Source: Lysinibacillus halotolerans (GTDB lineage: Bacteria; Bacillota; Bacilli; Bacillales_A; Planococcaceae). From it: a stretch of DNA of 64,000 nucleotides. This document shows, one piece after another, positions 55,025 to 64,000 of this stretch. Below the pieces are notes generated by a model. It was given only the letters and a program-made list of their open reading frames with translations. It made no database searches and was not told the origin of the DNA. The number at the start of each line of letters is the position of its first letter. Position 1 is the first letter of the stretch. The stretch spans positions 1-64,000 of the forward strand of contig NZ_RHLQ01000017.1 in assembly GCF_003711845.1 (NCBI RefSeq), written 5' to 3'. The position numbers were made by a program, and so were the translations under genes.

Positions 55025-55870
55025 TTATCCAAAACGACCTGAAATGTAATCTTCTGTACGTTTATCTCGAGGAGTAGAAAAGATTTTATCTGTTTGATCA
55101 AACTCTACAACTTCTCCGTTTAAGAAGAAGGCAGTTTTATCGGAAATACGAGCTGCTTGTTGCATGTTATGCGTTACGATAATAATTGAATAATTATCTT
55201 TTAATTCTTGAACAAGTTCTTCTACTTTCAAAGTTGAAATTGGGTCAAGAGCTGATGTTGGTTCATCCATTAAAATCACATCTGGCTCAATTGCTAAACA
55301 GCGTGCAATACAAATACGTTGTTGCTGACCACCGGATAATCCGTATGCATTTTGGTTTAAACGATCTTTTACTTCATCCCAAATTGCAGCACCACGTAAA
55401 GATTTCTCAACAATTTCATCAAGAATTTTTTTATTTTTAATACCGTGAATACGTGGACCGTAAGCAATATTATCGTAAATCGATTTTGGGAATGGATTTG
55501 GTTTTTGGAATACCATCCCTACTTTCGTACGTAGTTCTTCTACTTCATACGAAGGATCTAAAATATTGCGACCACGGTAATTAATTTCACCGTTTGTTTT
55601 AACCGTTGGAACAAGCTCTACCATACGGTTTAGTGCTTTAATATATGTGGATTTACCACAACCAGAAGGACCAATGATGGCAGTCACTTCATTTTTTTTA
55701 ATATCTAGATTAATATCCTTTAATGCATGGTGATCTCCATACCAAAGATTGAAACCTTTCGTTTGAACAACAGTATTTTTTTCTACTGTTTGAATACTAT
55801 CACTAATAATCGGCGACGGAGTTTTAATAGTAGCTTTCGCTTTTTCGTTTTTAATCATAAGCTCTACCAA
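55025..55870 (-). CDS. pstB: Phosphate ABC transporter ATP-binding protein
   Basis: 281 residues. Walker [10 protein letters not shown] (about 63-71), Q-loop [18 protein letters not shown], signature [16 protein letters not shown] and Walker [16 protein letters not shown] are all present, with the PstB-type [28 protein letters not shown] end. TTG 55870 or ATG 55858 may start it. It powers PstC-PstA phosphate import. An N-terminal extension of about 30 residues precedes the ABC core. Confidence 0.97.
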   Translation of the reverse strand: MVELMIKNEKAKATIKTPSPIISDSIQTVEKNTVVQTKGFNLWYGDHHALKDINLDIKKNEVTAIIGPSGCGKSTYIKALNRMVELVPTVKTNGEINYRGRNILDPSYEVEELRTKVGMVFQKPNPFPKSIYDNIAYGPRIHGIKNKKILDEIVEKSLRGAAIWDEVKDRLNQNAYGLSGGQQQRICIARCLAIEPDVILMDEPTSALDPISTLKVEELVQELKDNYSIIIVTHNMQQAARISDKTAFFLNGEVVEFDQTDKIFSTPRDKRTEDYISGRFG

Positions 55871-55882
55871 TTTTACACATCC

Positions 55883-56761
55883 TTAATATCGTTTTTGGAA
55901 TTTATTTCGAATCATAATTGCGATCGAGTTCATTAAAATCAAGAAAATCATTAACACAATAATCCCTGCAGCCGCAACAAACTGGAATTCTTCTTGCGGA
56001 CGTTTTGCCCAGTCATAAATTTGCAACGGTAATGTTGTAAATTGACTTAACAAACCATCAGGTAAGAATTGTAAAATAACCGGAATACCTAGGACAACAA
56101 GGGGTGCCGTTTCTCCGACAGCTCGGGATAAGGCTAAAATACTACCTGTTAAAATCCCTGGAATAGCTGCTGGCAATACGACCCGCGTAATTGTTTGCCA
56201 TTTTGTTGCACCCATTCCATAAGAGGCTTCCCTTTGCTCTTTCGGTACAGCACGAATCGCTTCCTGTGCTGCCACAATGATGACAGGTAATATTAACAAA
56301 CTCATTGTAAAACCTGCAGCTAAAATACTTTTTCCTAATAGGAACATTCGAACAAAAATCGTTAAACCAAGTAAACCAAATACGATCGATGGAACACCGG
56401 CTAAGTTCGAAATATTCATTTGAATAAATCTTGTAAATTTATTTTTCTTTGCATATTCTTCTAAATAAATCGCTGTTCCAACACCTAAAATGATGGATAC
56501 AGGTGCGATAACAAGCATTAAATAGATGGAACCAATTAAAGCTGCTTTAATTCCTGCTTTATCTGGGAAACGAGAACCGAAGTTATTAAAGAAATCCCAG
56601 TTTAAATAGCCAGCACCTTGAGAAACGATACGTACAAGTAAAATGACTAATGTAAGCAATGCTAATCCTGTAGCGGCAAGGAAAACCGTTTTCCAAACCT
56701 TGTTTAATTTTAAACGTGATTTCATCCGCTTCATTACGTCAGTATTATCGATGTATTTCAT
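55883..56761 (-). CDS. pstA: Phosphate ABC transporter permease PstA
   Basis: 292 residues with six membrane helices. The BPD-type EAA loop is at AIRAVPKEQREASYGMGATKWQTITRVVLPAAIPGILTG (about 168-206). Forms the phosphate channel with PstC. One base separates it from pstC, and pstB follows after 12. Confidence 0.96.
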   Translation of the reverse strand: MKYIDNTDVMKRMKSRLKLNKVWKTVFLAATGLALLTLVILLVRIVSQGAGYLNWDFFNNFGSRFPDKAGIKAALIGSIYLMLVIAPVSIILGVGTAIYLEEYAKKNKFTRFIQMNISNLAGVPSIVFGLLGLTIFVRMFLLGKSILAAGFTMSLLILPVIIVAAQEAIRAVPKEQREASYGMGATKWQTITRVVLPAAIPGILTGSILALSRAVGETAPLVVLGIPVILQFLPDGLLSQFTTLPLQIYDWAKRPQEEFQFVAAAGIIVLMIFLILMNSIAIMIRNKFQKRY

Positions 56762-56762
56762 T

Positions 56763-57710
56763 TTAATACTCCTCCCTGAAGCGTTTCGAAATAAATTGCG
56801 CTAGTAAATTCATAAGTAATGTAAAGACGAATAATGTAAATCCAACAGCGTAAATCGAGTAATAAATTGTTGTACCATAACCAGCATCACCAGATGATAC
56901 TTGAACGATGTAAGCTGTCATCGTTTGAATCGATCCCGTTACATTGAAATCAAATGTTGGTGTCGCACCACCAGCAAGGGAAACGATCATTGTTTCACCT
57001 ATAGCACGGGAAACAGCTAATACGACCGAAGCAATAATCCCTGATAACGCAGCAGGTAATACAACTTTTAAAGATACTTCTAATTTCGTAGCACCTAATG
57101 CTAATGCACCTTCTCGAATTGAATTAGGAACGGAGCTCATTGCATCCTCTGATAATGATGCAATCATTGGTAAGATCATAATACCTACCACAATCCCTGG
57201 GCTAAGCGCATTGAATATTTTCAGCGACGGTATCAATTCTTGAAGTAAAGGTGTTACAAATGTTAATGCGAAAAATCCATAGACAATTGTAGGTACACCA
57301 GCTAATACTTCTAAAATTGGTTTAATGATTCGACGGGTCTTATCCGAAGCGTATTCACTTAAATAAATGGCAACTGCAATACCTAATGGAACTGCGACAC
57401 ATGCTGCGATGACTGAAACTTTTAAAGTTCCTAATATTAAAGGTAATACCCCATATAATGGTTCTCTACCTGAGAATGGTAGCCATTCAGTACCGAATAA
57501 GTAGTCGGTAATTGATACTCTCTGAAAAAATTCAAACGTTTCAAAAATAAGTGTCATGACGATTCCAATGGTAGTTAAAACTGAAATTAATGCAGTAATG
57601 ACTAATATAATCGGCATACATTTTTCTATAAATTTTTTCCCTTTTTTGTTTCGAGATTGGGCAATCATATCTTGGACTGAATGCTTTTTCTCTAATCCTT
57701 GAGAAGCCAT
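56763..57710 (-). CDS. pstC: Phosphate ABC transporter permease PstC
   Basis: 315 residues, six membrane helices, with the EAA loop AMSSVPNSIREGALALGATKLEVSLKVVLPAALSGII. The segment QRVSITDYLFGTEWLPF is a PstC signature. The frame extends to 57728, but ATG 57710 follows AAGGGAG by 8 bases. An attenuator hairpin lies between pstS and pstC, probably giving more PstS than membrane subunits. Confidence 0.96.
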   Translation of the reverse strand: MASQGLEKKHSVQDMIAQSRNKKGKKFIEKCMPIILVITALISVLTTIGIVMTLIFETFEFFQRVSITDYLFGTEWLPFSGREPLYGVLPLILGTLKVSVIAACVAVPLGIAVAIYLSEYASDKTRRIIKPILEVLAGVPTIVYGFFALTFVTPLLQELIPSLKIFNALSPGIVVGIMILPMIASLSEDAMSSVPNSIREGALALGATKLEVSLKVVLPAALSGIIASVVLAVSRAIGETMIVSLAGGATPTFDFNVTGSIQTMTAYIVQVSSGDAGYGTTIYYSIYAVGFTLFVFTLLMNLLAQFISKRFREEY

Positions 57711-57852
57711 AATGCAAACTCCCTTCAATATACGTAAAAAGATTTATTGGTCGTACTCTACAAGTTTTTAATTCAATCTGAAAACAAATTTTTAAATGGA
57801 TAAACCGAAGCTACATCGAAGGGTTTACTTCATAATCTAAACATGGAAAGAG

Positions 57853-57901
57853 AAAAGTGTGAGATGCCAAGCTTACACAGTGGTATGGCCCCCACACTTT
57901 T
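57853..57901 (-). terminator. Attenuating terminator between pstS and pstC
   Basis: 9-bp outer stem AAAAGTGTG/CACACTTTT enclosing a 31-base loop, T-rich downstream. It sits 14 bases after pstS inside an otherwise continuous operon, so partial read-through is expected. Confidence 0.65.
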
Positions 57902-57914
57902 TTCATTCATTTTA

Positions 57915-58880
57915 TTATTTTAAACCTTCTAAAGTCTTTAAACCTTCTTCATACTTTTCATCTGGTAATTTTACATAGCCAACAGCTTCTGCCATTTCAC
58001 CAGCATTTTCTAAAGTATATTTCATGAAATCATAGAAAGCTTCGTTTTCTTTTAATGCACTATTTTTTGCATAGACGAATAATGGACGTGAAAGTGGAGT
58101 ATATTCCCCAGATTCGATTGTTTCATTTGTTGGTGCAACACCGTCAACTGTTACAGCAGTTAATTTATCTTGGTTTTCTAAGTAGTAAGCATAACCGAAG
58201 AATCCAATCGCATTTTTGTCAGAAGCAACACCTTGAACGAGTACGTTATCATCTTCCGATAATGTAGCTGCATTTTCTAAGTCTGCACCTTCTAAAATTA
58301 CTTCATCGAAATAATCGTACGTACCTGAGTCAGTACCTGGCGAGTAATATACGATTTCTTCGTCTGGCCAAGATGGATCAATATCAGACCATTTTTTTGT
58401 TGTTCCATCTTCAACCCAAAGTTTTTTTAACTGATCTACTGTTAATTCAGTAGCCCAATCGTTTTCTGGGTTAACGACAACTGTTAAACCGTCAAAGGCA
58501 ACTTGAAATTCTGTATAGTCAATTCCAGCTTTTTCTAATTCAGCTTTTTCTTCATCTTTAATTGGACGTGATGCGTTAGAGAAGTCAGTTTCTCCAGCGA
58601 TAAATTTCTCAAAACCACCGCCAGTACCAGATACACCTACAGATACTTGTACATCCGGTTGAACTCCAGCATACTCTTCCACAAGTGCTTCTGTAATTGG
58701 TGAAACTGTTGATGAACCATCACCTGCAACAGTACCTGTTAATTGAGCATCGCCTGATTCTGCTGTTTCAGTTGCGTCGTTTGCATTTGTTGCATCTTCA
58801 TCTGTTTCCGAACCACAAGCTCCTAAAAGTAATGCTGAGCCAAGTGCGGCTGTCATCGTTAAGTACTTCCACTTTTTCAT
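57915..58880 (-). CDS. pstS: Phosphate-binding lipoprotein PstS
   Basis: 321-residue lipoprotein: signal ending in the lipobox LLGAC (Cys about 22), acidic linker, then a periplasmic-binding fold with [47 protein letters not shown] and [17 protein letters not shown], all phosphate-contact motifs. Captures phosphate outside the cell for PstCAB. First gene behind the Pho box; ATG after GGAGG. Confidence 0.97.
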   Translation of the reverse strand: MKKWKYLTMTAALGSALLLGACGSETDEDATNANDATETAESGDAQLTGTVAGDGSSTVSPITEALVEEYAGVQPDVQVSVGVSGTGGGFEKFIAGETDFSNASRPIKDEEKAELEKAGIDYTEFQVAFDGLTVVVNPENDWATELTVDQLKKLWVEDGTTKKWSDIDPSWPDEEIVYYSPGTDSGTYDYFDEVILEGADLENAATLSEDDNVLVQGVASDKNAIGFFGYAYYLENQDKLTAVTVDGVAPTNETIESGEYTPLSRPLFVYAKNSALKENEAFYDFMKYTLENAGEMAEAVGYVKLPDEKYEEGLKTLEGLK

Positions 58881-58943
58881 CTCTTATTTCCTCCATCAAT
58901 TTCATAGTAAGTTTGTCTTACAAGTAAAACTATAATACTAGTT

Positions 58944-58982
58944 TGTTGATGTCATATAAATGAATTGTAAAGAGATTGTAAA
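58944..58982 (-). promoter_or_regulatory. Pho box: four PhoP half-sites upstream of pstS
   Basis: On the minus strand TTTACA, TTTACA, TTTATA and TCAACA lie at exact 11-base steps (58977, 58966, 58955 and 58944), fitting the TT(A/T/C)ACA-N5 direct-repeat pattern bound by PhoP dimers. A TATTAT -10-like element follows about 20 bases downstream. A further TTTACA at 58997-59002 is off phase. Predicts induction by phosphate starvation. Confidence 0.85.
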
Positions 58983-59074
58983 TCGTTATGATAAATTGTA
59001 AATGCGATTATTGTTTTCTATTTCTTAAAACCCCTTTAATAAAACCTATTCTATTTTTCATAACCAAAATAAAA

Positions 59075-59104
59075 AACCCCGTAGAAAATGGATTCTACGA
59101 GGTT
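59075..59104 (-). terminator. Terminator after the PBP gene
   Basis: 12-bp stem AACCCCGTAGAA/TTCTACGAGGTT (wobble on the minus strand) followed by T6. Confidence 0.9.
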
Positions 59105-59110
59105 GTTCGA

Positions 59111-61324
59111 TTATTCATTTACAGTTTGTTCTTTTGTATTTTCATCAATTTTTTCATTAGTCGTTGGTGGTAAAATTTGTTGTTTCACTGAGCTTGAAGA
59201 TAAACCTTCTTTTGCATATTTATCTTTCAATTCAAAATAAACGTCTAAAACTTCTCTAGCAATTTGGTTACCCGTTGGCAACGAAATATTATAGTTCGTT
59301 GTTGCCCAAGGAATTAACACTGCGTAAGCCACTTCTGGATTTTCGTATGGAGCAAACCCAACATGGGCAAGGGTAATCGCATCTGTACCGTATTTTTCTC
59401 GTAGCGGTCCATAGTATACTACCTCTGCAGTCCCTGTTTTCCCAGCAGCTGTATACGGTGTATTAGAGAAGTAAGATCGGGCAGAACCTTGATCTCCTAC
59501 ATAAACTTGGCGGAGACCTTTTCTCACCTGATTGATTTCTTCCGGTGTATTGGAAATTCGATTTAAAATTTTCGGTGAAACTTCCTCAACAACTGGTCCT
59601 AACACTTCCCCATCTTCAGACGGTTGGCGAACTTCTTTTAACATACGCGGCTGGATGCGGTAGCCACCGTTGGCAACTGTTGAAATATATTGCACCATTT
59701 GCATTGGTGTATACGTATCAAATTGTCCAATCGCTAAGTTTAAAATTTTACCTGTGTTATCCAGTTCCCCTTGGAAACCTGCAAACTCATTTGGTAAATC
59801 AATACCTGTATTGACACCTAAACCAAATTGGGCATATCCATTACGCATTGTTTGTAACGTATCATCTTGAATTCTAAAGCCCATATTGTATCGGTATCTT
59901 GTACCAGCAATCATCATCGCTACTTGGAACATGTAGGAGTTGGAAGATCGCTCTAGTGCTGTAATATCATCTAGGGGAATCTTTCCATGTCGGTTGAAAA
60001 TGGAACTTTTCGGTTCTGTTCCTGCAATTTTAATTGGTTGGTCGATAAGTTTAGTTCCAGGTTCGATTACACCTTCCGAGTAACCCATTAATAGGGTTGC
60101 GGCTTTTACTGTGGAACCGACCTCATAAGCCGTTGTAAAAGTACCGTAGGAGTAATCAACAATATACTCTTTTCCGGTTTTACTATCTTTTTCGATTTTC
60201 TTTCCGACAACAGATAATAATTCGCCGGTATTCGGATTCATCATAACAAAGAAAGCACGGTCTAAAAGTTCTGAATGACTTTTTGCTTTCAATTCAAGCA
60301 GCTTTTCTTCCACAATTCGTTCTGCTTCTGCTTGAAGTTCAATATCGATCGTCGTAACAAGGTCGTTCCCCGGTTCCCCTTCGTACGTCGTCACCGTGTC
60401 GACAACTTCCCCTTGCTTATTCGTAATATTTTTCACAACGGATTTTTGACCTTGAAGTAATTCTTCATAGTACGCTTCAAAATAACTTTCCCCTACCCGG
60501 TCGTTACGGGAATAGTCTCTTGCTAAATAGTAATCAAGCTTCGATTTCGGTATCCCTTTACTTGGTACCGTCGTTCTACCTAAAATAGCAAGGGATGATA
60601 ATTTCACCCGTTTCCAATCGGTAGTCGTATTAACTCCCGGTAAATCAGATAAACGTTCTGATACACGGGCAAATTCTTCATCTGTTACATTTTCACTTTT
60701 AATGATTTGTGGTGATAAATTATATCCAGATGCCATTTCACGGTAGATCGCCAAAACTTCTAGATCGAATTGGGTTAATTGGGCTAATTCTTCTTCTGTA
60801 ATCCGTTCACGAACTAAACGATCCAGTTCAGATTGTTTCTCCGACTTCCCTAAGTCTTCATTAGCATTAATTTTATCCTCTTCTTCTTTTGTTACTTTTG
60901 CATAAGCAGCATCTTTATTTTTCATAATCCAAAAATCCTGCTTATCCCGTAAAGTAACCCGATCTGTTGGCTGTTCTATTAACATTGCAAGTTGTTCGGC
61001 AATGGCTAACATCTCTTCCGTTTTTGTCGATTGCATTTTCGTATATGTAATGGCATTTTCCGGTTCGTTATCGACTAAAACCCTTCCGTAACGGTCATAT
61101 ATTCTACCACGAGGTACACTTGTATTGACTGCCACTTCTTCCGTTCTTTCGAGTGCTGTCACATACTCTTCCCCTTTGACAATTTGTAAATAGCCAAGTC
61201 GGAATATTAACGTGGAAAATAATATGAAAATAGAAAAGAAAAGGACATTCATACGAAAGGACAAACTAGCACGATGTTTTGCCTTCACACTAGATCCCCG
61301 TTGCGTTTTTAGTTTTCTTCGCAA
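59111..61324 (-). CDS. pbpA: Class B penicillin-binding protein (PBP2A/PbpA-like transpeptidase)
   Basis: 737-residue elongation-type transpeptidase. One N-terminal helix (about 25-45), a dimerisation/pedestal domain starting VPRGRIYDRYGRVLVDNEPENAI, and the transpeptidase domain with S-x-x-K (GSTVKAA), S-x-N (RSSNSYMFQ) and KTG (AAGKTGTAEVV). A Lys/Glu-rich insertion lies at about 115-190. TTG start 5 bases after GGGGGA. B. subtilis has pbpA at the same place beside pstS. Crosslinks peptidoglycan during lateral wall growth. Confidence 0.94.
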   Translation of the reverse strand: MRRKLKTQRGSSVKAKHRASLSFRMNVLFFSIFILFSTLIFRLGYLQIVKGEEYVTALERTEEVAVNTSVPRGRIYDRYGRVLVDNEPENAITYTKMQSTKTEEMLAIAEQLAMLIEQPTDRVTLRDKQDFWIMKNKDAAYAKVTKEEEDKINANEDLGKSEKQSELDRLVRERITEEELAQLTQFDLEVLAIYREMASGYNLSPQIIKSENVTDEEFARVSERLSDLPGVNTTTDWKRVKLSSLAILGRTTVPSKGIPKSKLDYYLARDYSRNDRVGESYFEAYYEELLQGQKSVVKNITNKQGEVVDTVTTYEGEPGNDLVTTIDIELQAEAERIVEEKLLELKAKSHSELLDRAFFVMMNPNTGELLSVVGKKIEKDSKTGKEYIVDYSYGTFTTAYEVGSTVKAATLLMGYSEGVIEPGTKLIDQPIKIAGTEPKSSIFNRHGKIPLDDITALERSSNSYMFQVAMMIAGTRYRYNMGFRIQDDTLQTMRNGYAQFGLGVNTGIDLPNEFAGFQGELDNTGKILNLAIGQFDTYTPMQMVQYISTVANGGYRIQPRMLKEVRQPSEDGEVLGPVVEEVSPKILNRISNTPEEINQVRKGLRQVYVGDQGSARSYFSNTPYTAAGKTGTAEVVYYGPLREKYGTDAITLAHVGFAPYENPEVAYAVLIPWATTNYNISLPTGNQIAREVLDVYFELKDKYAKEGLSSSSVKQQILPPTTNEKIDENTKEQTVNE

Positions 61325-61575
61325 TGCAATCCCCCTCTCTTAATTACTAAATGATGATTAGTCCATACTCTCTAGTATATCATTCGAACCTTTCATTAAA
61401 AAGCTATGAAATGAAGATTCTCCAAGTTTTGTGACGGAAAAAAATGAAAATGGTTCCATTTATAAAGTAAGATTTATTCAAATGTTAGGAAAAAATTTCA
61501 GTATGTCTTTACCGTTTATACTTCATAATTCTATTGTTCCTCAATGTCCTTCTTTCAATTATCGATTCGATAAAA

Positions 61576-61604
61576 AAGGACAGGTATATGACATACCTAT
61601 CCTT
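61576..61604 (-). terminator. Terminator after the ABC-2 permease genes
   Basis: 12-bp stem 61576-61587 / 61593-61604 (wobble on the minus strand), then T6. Confidence 0.88.
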
Positions 61605-61609
61605 GTCGT

Positions 61610-62713
61610 TTATAATTGTTCTTTTTTCTCCATAACATTGATTCCAATCCCCATGAAAATGATTGTCATGAATAATAGAACGCCAAGCGGTTGAACTAAT
61701 TCATTCATTGAACTACTATGAATCGTTACACCATTCAATAAATCTAGACCATAGGTAATTGGCGAAACATAAGATAAAGCTAAAATTGCTTTGGACGAAA
61801 CAATTTCTAATGGCCAATAAGCCCCACCAAGCATCGCTAATGGAACAGCTAAAACTGAAATGTACGCATTAAATCGTCCGCTCGTTCCTGCTACCGATGC
61901 AATGAAAAAGGCTAAGGCGACGATACATAATAAATAGGGAATGACAACAAGCAATGTTTTACCGAATCCTCCGTAGAAGTCAACACCGCCAACATAAAAA
62001 ATGGATAAAACGAGAACGACTTGCAAATACCCTATTAGAAAACAATAAATAACATTTGCTAAATAAACTTCCGTTTTTCCTATCGCTGAAATCCTTAATC
62101 GATCCCAAATGAACGTTCTTCTTTCCATTACGATATGAGCAACGCCATTTGCTACTGTATAAATAACCATAAATAAAGTAAATCCGAATAAACTATGCAG
62201 TTTTGGATTCCAAACAAAATCCCCATCATTGGAAAAGTTTAAATATTGAATTTGAAAACTCGGTTGTGCATCGGCACTCTCGATAATTTCTTCTACATTA
62301 ATGGATGGATTATCATCGTATGCTTCTATTATGGCCTGTTGTTGCGTAAATTCACCATAAATCCGATTTAATTGATTTTTTAATAAGGCCGCATCTAAAT
62401 AGCTTGGAGAAATGATTAATTCAAATTTCTTTTCCATTAAATGCACAGCTACGTCCGTATTTCCATCCTTAACCATTTCTATTGCTTCTTCTTCATCATA
62501 GAGAGTAAAATCGATTTCTGGAATTTCTTTCAGCTCCAATAGAAATGCTTCGGTTTGTTCCTGATCCAAATCTGAATAAACAGCAATCGGCATTTTCGAT
62601 TGTTGGCCGAGACCTAAAATATAGGCAAAAGTACAAATAATGATTGTGATAATAATGAACCCTGCAGGTTTCCGAAGTAACAATAAAAATTTTGTTTTTA
62701 AAATGTCGATCAT
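61610..62713 (-). CDS. ABC-2 type transporter permease
   Basis: 367 residues with the YhgE/DrrB-like layout: one N-terminal helix (about 16-35), a large extracellular domain (about 40-165) and five or six C-terminal helices with AFFIASVAGTSGRFNAYISVLAVPLAMLGGAYWPLEI, the ABC-2 signature. The frame extends to 62890 inside the next gene, but ATG 62713 has AGAGGTGGG upstream and overlaps the neighbouring stop by 4 bases. Pairs with the next permease; cargo unknown (drug or lipid-like compounds typical). Confidence 0.9.
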   Translation of the reverse strand: MIDILKTKFLLLLRKPAGFIIITIIICTFAYILGLGQQSKMPIAVYSDLDQEQTEAFLLELKEIPEIDFTLYDEEEAIEMVKDGNTDVAVHLMEKKFELIISPSYLDAALLKNQLNRIYGEFTQQQAIIEAYDDNPSINVEEIIESADAQPSFQIQYLNFSNDGDFVWNPKLHSLFGFTLFMVIYTVANGVAHIVMERRTFIWDRLRISAIGKTEVYLANVIYCFLIGYLQVVLVLSIFYVGGVDFYGGFGKTLLVVIPYLLCIVALAFFIASVAGTSGRFNAYISVLAVPLAMLGGAYWPLEIVSSKAILALSYVSPITYGLDLLNGVTIHSSSMNELVQPLGVLLFMTIIFMGIGINVMEKKEQL

Positions 62714-63966
62714 ACAATCCCACCTCTTTTCGGGAACAGAACTACAGCAAGCACTATAAATAAAATAGCTAATATCGATAAATGAATAATATTCGGCATT
62801 ATTTCCACCATCGAGGCGTTTTGATAAATTTTTAAATAGCCATTTAACGCTGCACCATTCGGCGTCCACATCCCTAGTTCCGCTAGCCATGGAGATAAAC
62901 TACTAATATTAAAGTAACTCCCCCCTACAAGGGCAAATACAGAGACAAAGGCATTGGAAAATACATTTGACGCTTCCCCGGAATTTGTTCGATAGTTTAC
63001 GGAAGATAATAATGCTGCCAGTCCTCCTACTACAATTGAAAGAAGTAGTGTAATAATAAGAAACGACTCCCATTGGGCAAAGGAAATATTAAAAATAAAA
63101 TAGGCAAAGGTAAATAATATACCGACTTGCACCATCGCAATAATGATTGTTGCCGTCATAATACTAAACAAATAAGTAAGGGGATGAATACGAGCTAATA
63201 AAACACGATCAAAAATATGAAAATACTTTTCTACAAATGCTTGGCTTGCCAGGGTACTTGCAATATATAAAATGAACATCACCGTCATACTAAACGTATA
63301 ATACGTACTTGAAGTAATCTCCTGTTGCGAATCTATCGTCCGAATATCAGAAGTAATCTCCATTTTAGGCAATGAGTCAATATTTGTAGGGACACCACTT
63401 TGCGCCAATGATGAAGCTAATGAATATTGTTGTTGATAATAATCTAAAATGGATTGAACAATCGTCGAAGTAATTTTCTCACTCTCATTTAAATACACAT
63501 TAAAAGTCGGTTTTTCACCTTGTAAATAAATCGACGATAAAAAATCGTAAGTGAAATTTTTAGGAACTTCAAGGATAGCAGCATATTCTCCACTTTCCTT
63601 TGCATCCTCTACTTTTTCAGGATCCAACTTAGTTACATGGATAAATTGTTTCATCTCTTCGTTCGTTTCCATTTGTTCAACTAGGATAGAAATAGGTAAC
63701 ATGTGCTGCAGATACTTCTCCATGTCGCTTGTTCTATTGATAAAATCCTTTGCTTCAAGTAGAAATTGATCGACTTGTTGCATTTCATCATCTTGTTGCA
63801 CGATGGCTAACTCAACTTTTGAAACTTCATTTTCCCCTTCCCATAATGCCCCTAGTGCAAAACTTAAAATCGTTATGAGAACGATCGGCATGAATAGAAG
63901 GATTAACAGTTCAGTTGGACTTCGAAATAAAATCGTAATTTGTTTTCGAATGAGTGATAAAAACAT
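62710..63966 (-). CDS. ABC-2 type transporter permease
   Basis: 418 residues: N-terminal helix (about 18-38), extracellular domain (about 45-215), then five or six helices with LAALLSSVNYRTNSGEASNVFSNAFVSVFALVGGSYFNIS, matching the ABC-2 pattern. A paralogue of the downstream permease, so the pair likely forms a heterodimer. ATG after TAGGAGG. An ATP-binding subunit is expected upstream, just outside the window. Confidence 0.92.
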   Translation of the reverse strand: MFLSLIRKQITILFRSPTELLILLFMPIVLITILSFALGALWEGENEVSKVELAIVQQDDEMQQVDQFLLEAKDFINRTSDMEKYLQHMLPISILVEQMETNEEMKQFIHVTKLDPEKVEDAKESGEYAAILEVPKNFTYDFLSSIYLQGEKPTFNVYLNESEKITSTIVQSILDYYQQQYSLASSLAQSGVPTNIDSLPKMEITSDIRTIDSQQEITSSTYYTFSMTVMFILYIASTLASQAFVEKYFHIFDRVLLARIHPLTYLFSIMTATIIIAMVQVGILFTFAYFIFNISFAQWESFLIITLLLSIVVGGLAALLSSVNYRTNSGEASNVFSNAFVSVFALVGGSYFNISSLSPWLAELGMWTPNGAALNGYLKIYQNASMVEIMPNIIHLSILAILFIVLAVVLFPKRGGIV

Positions 63967-63985
63967 GGGCTATCCTCCTAGTTCC

Positions 63986-64000
63986 TTAATGCCCGACCAG
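63986..64000 (-). CDS. Possible 3' end of an upstream gene, perhaps the ABC ATPase (partial)
   Basis: The minus strand enters the window in a frame reading LVGH and a TAA at 63986-63988, 19 bases before the permease start. This fits the end of a co-transcribed gene, and an ATP-binding subunit is the expected neighbour. Four codons cannot prove it. Confidence 0.25.
   Translation of the reverse strand: MVGH

Noticed and set aside
61431-61694. 87-codon plus-strand frame between pbpA and the permease gene
   Set aside because: Crosses the terminator stem and runs antisense into the permease gene; no ribosome site. The 250-base gap holds only promoter-like AT-rich sequence.

Overview
The window is chromosomal DNA of a low-GC, endospore-forming Gram-positive bacterium of the order Bacillales. 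The gene order follows the Bacillus subtilis spo0A-to-pbpA block: spo0A, spoIVB, recN, argR, tlyA, dxs, ispA, xseBA, folD, nusB, accCB, spoIIIA, efp, papA, aroQ, yqhRQ, lipM, yqhL, gcv, comG, yqgY/X, yqgQ/N, rpmG, pst, pbpA. Several B. subtilis neighbours are absent at their usual places (mntR, sinR/tasA, glcK, spoIIIAA/AB). Extra genes sit between them (glpK, a class II ribonucleotide reductase, trpEG). I infer a Planococcaceae/Caryophanaceae-type organism (Lysinibacillus/Ureibacillus-like); this rests on gene content only.

Region 1-3000 is the only clearly accessory stretch. On the left edge the end of an IS3-family element begins (transposase OrfA start at 1-41). It is followed by an orphan AT-rich hypothetical gene whose open frame continues upstream of any start codon, a 3' fragment of an A-type Fe-S carrier gene (HesB/ErpA/YutM type), and a tyrosine recombinase gene broken by a single frameshift. 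Together these look like the worn end of an integrated element next to spo0A.

Region 3100-26000 (almost all minus strand) holds sporulation control (spo0A with a sigma-H-like promoter and 0A box, spoIVB), DNA repair and replication (recN, xseAB), arginine regulation, isoprenoid synthesis (dxs, ispA), folate (folD), glycerol kinase, the spore protein Tlp, acetyl-CoA carboxylase subunits with their Asp23-family partner, and an abbreviated spoIIIA operon. That operon starts directly at spoIIIAC behind a sigma-E-like promoter, has no spoIIIAA or spoIIIAB, and has spoIIIAF reduced to about 45 codons next to a palindromic repeat. Then follow efp, papA, aroQ and yqhR.

Region 26000-47400 carries yqhQ, a TauE-type exporter, nrdJ with two NrdR boxes, lipM, yqhL, the glycine cleavage genes behind a tandem glycine riboswitch, aroK, the seven-gene comG competence operon with a candidate ComK site, small conserved genes (DUF2626, DUF2759, YqgQ), LTA synthase, 5-formyl-THF cyclo-ligase, rpmG, and a pair encoding a membrane coiled-coil protein and an MltG-like domain without its catalytic part.

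Region 47400-64000 holds a LysR/MFS divergent pair, a thiol peroxidase of the glutathione peroxidase family, an ECF sigma factor with a membrane zinc-ribbon partner, trpE-trpG-DUF5071 behind a tryptophan T-box, the phosphate-starvation operon pstSCAB-phoU behind a four-repeat Pho box, a class B penicillin-binding protein and two ABC-2 permease subunits. Many genes use TTG or GTG starts; where a Shine-Dalgarno decides the start I have moved it. No tRNA, rRNA or CRISPR array was seen.
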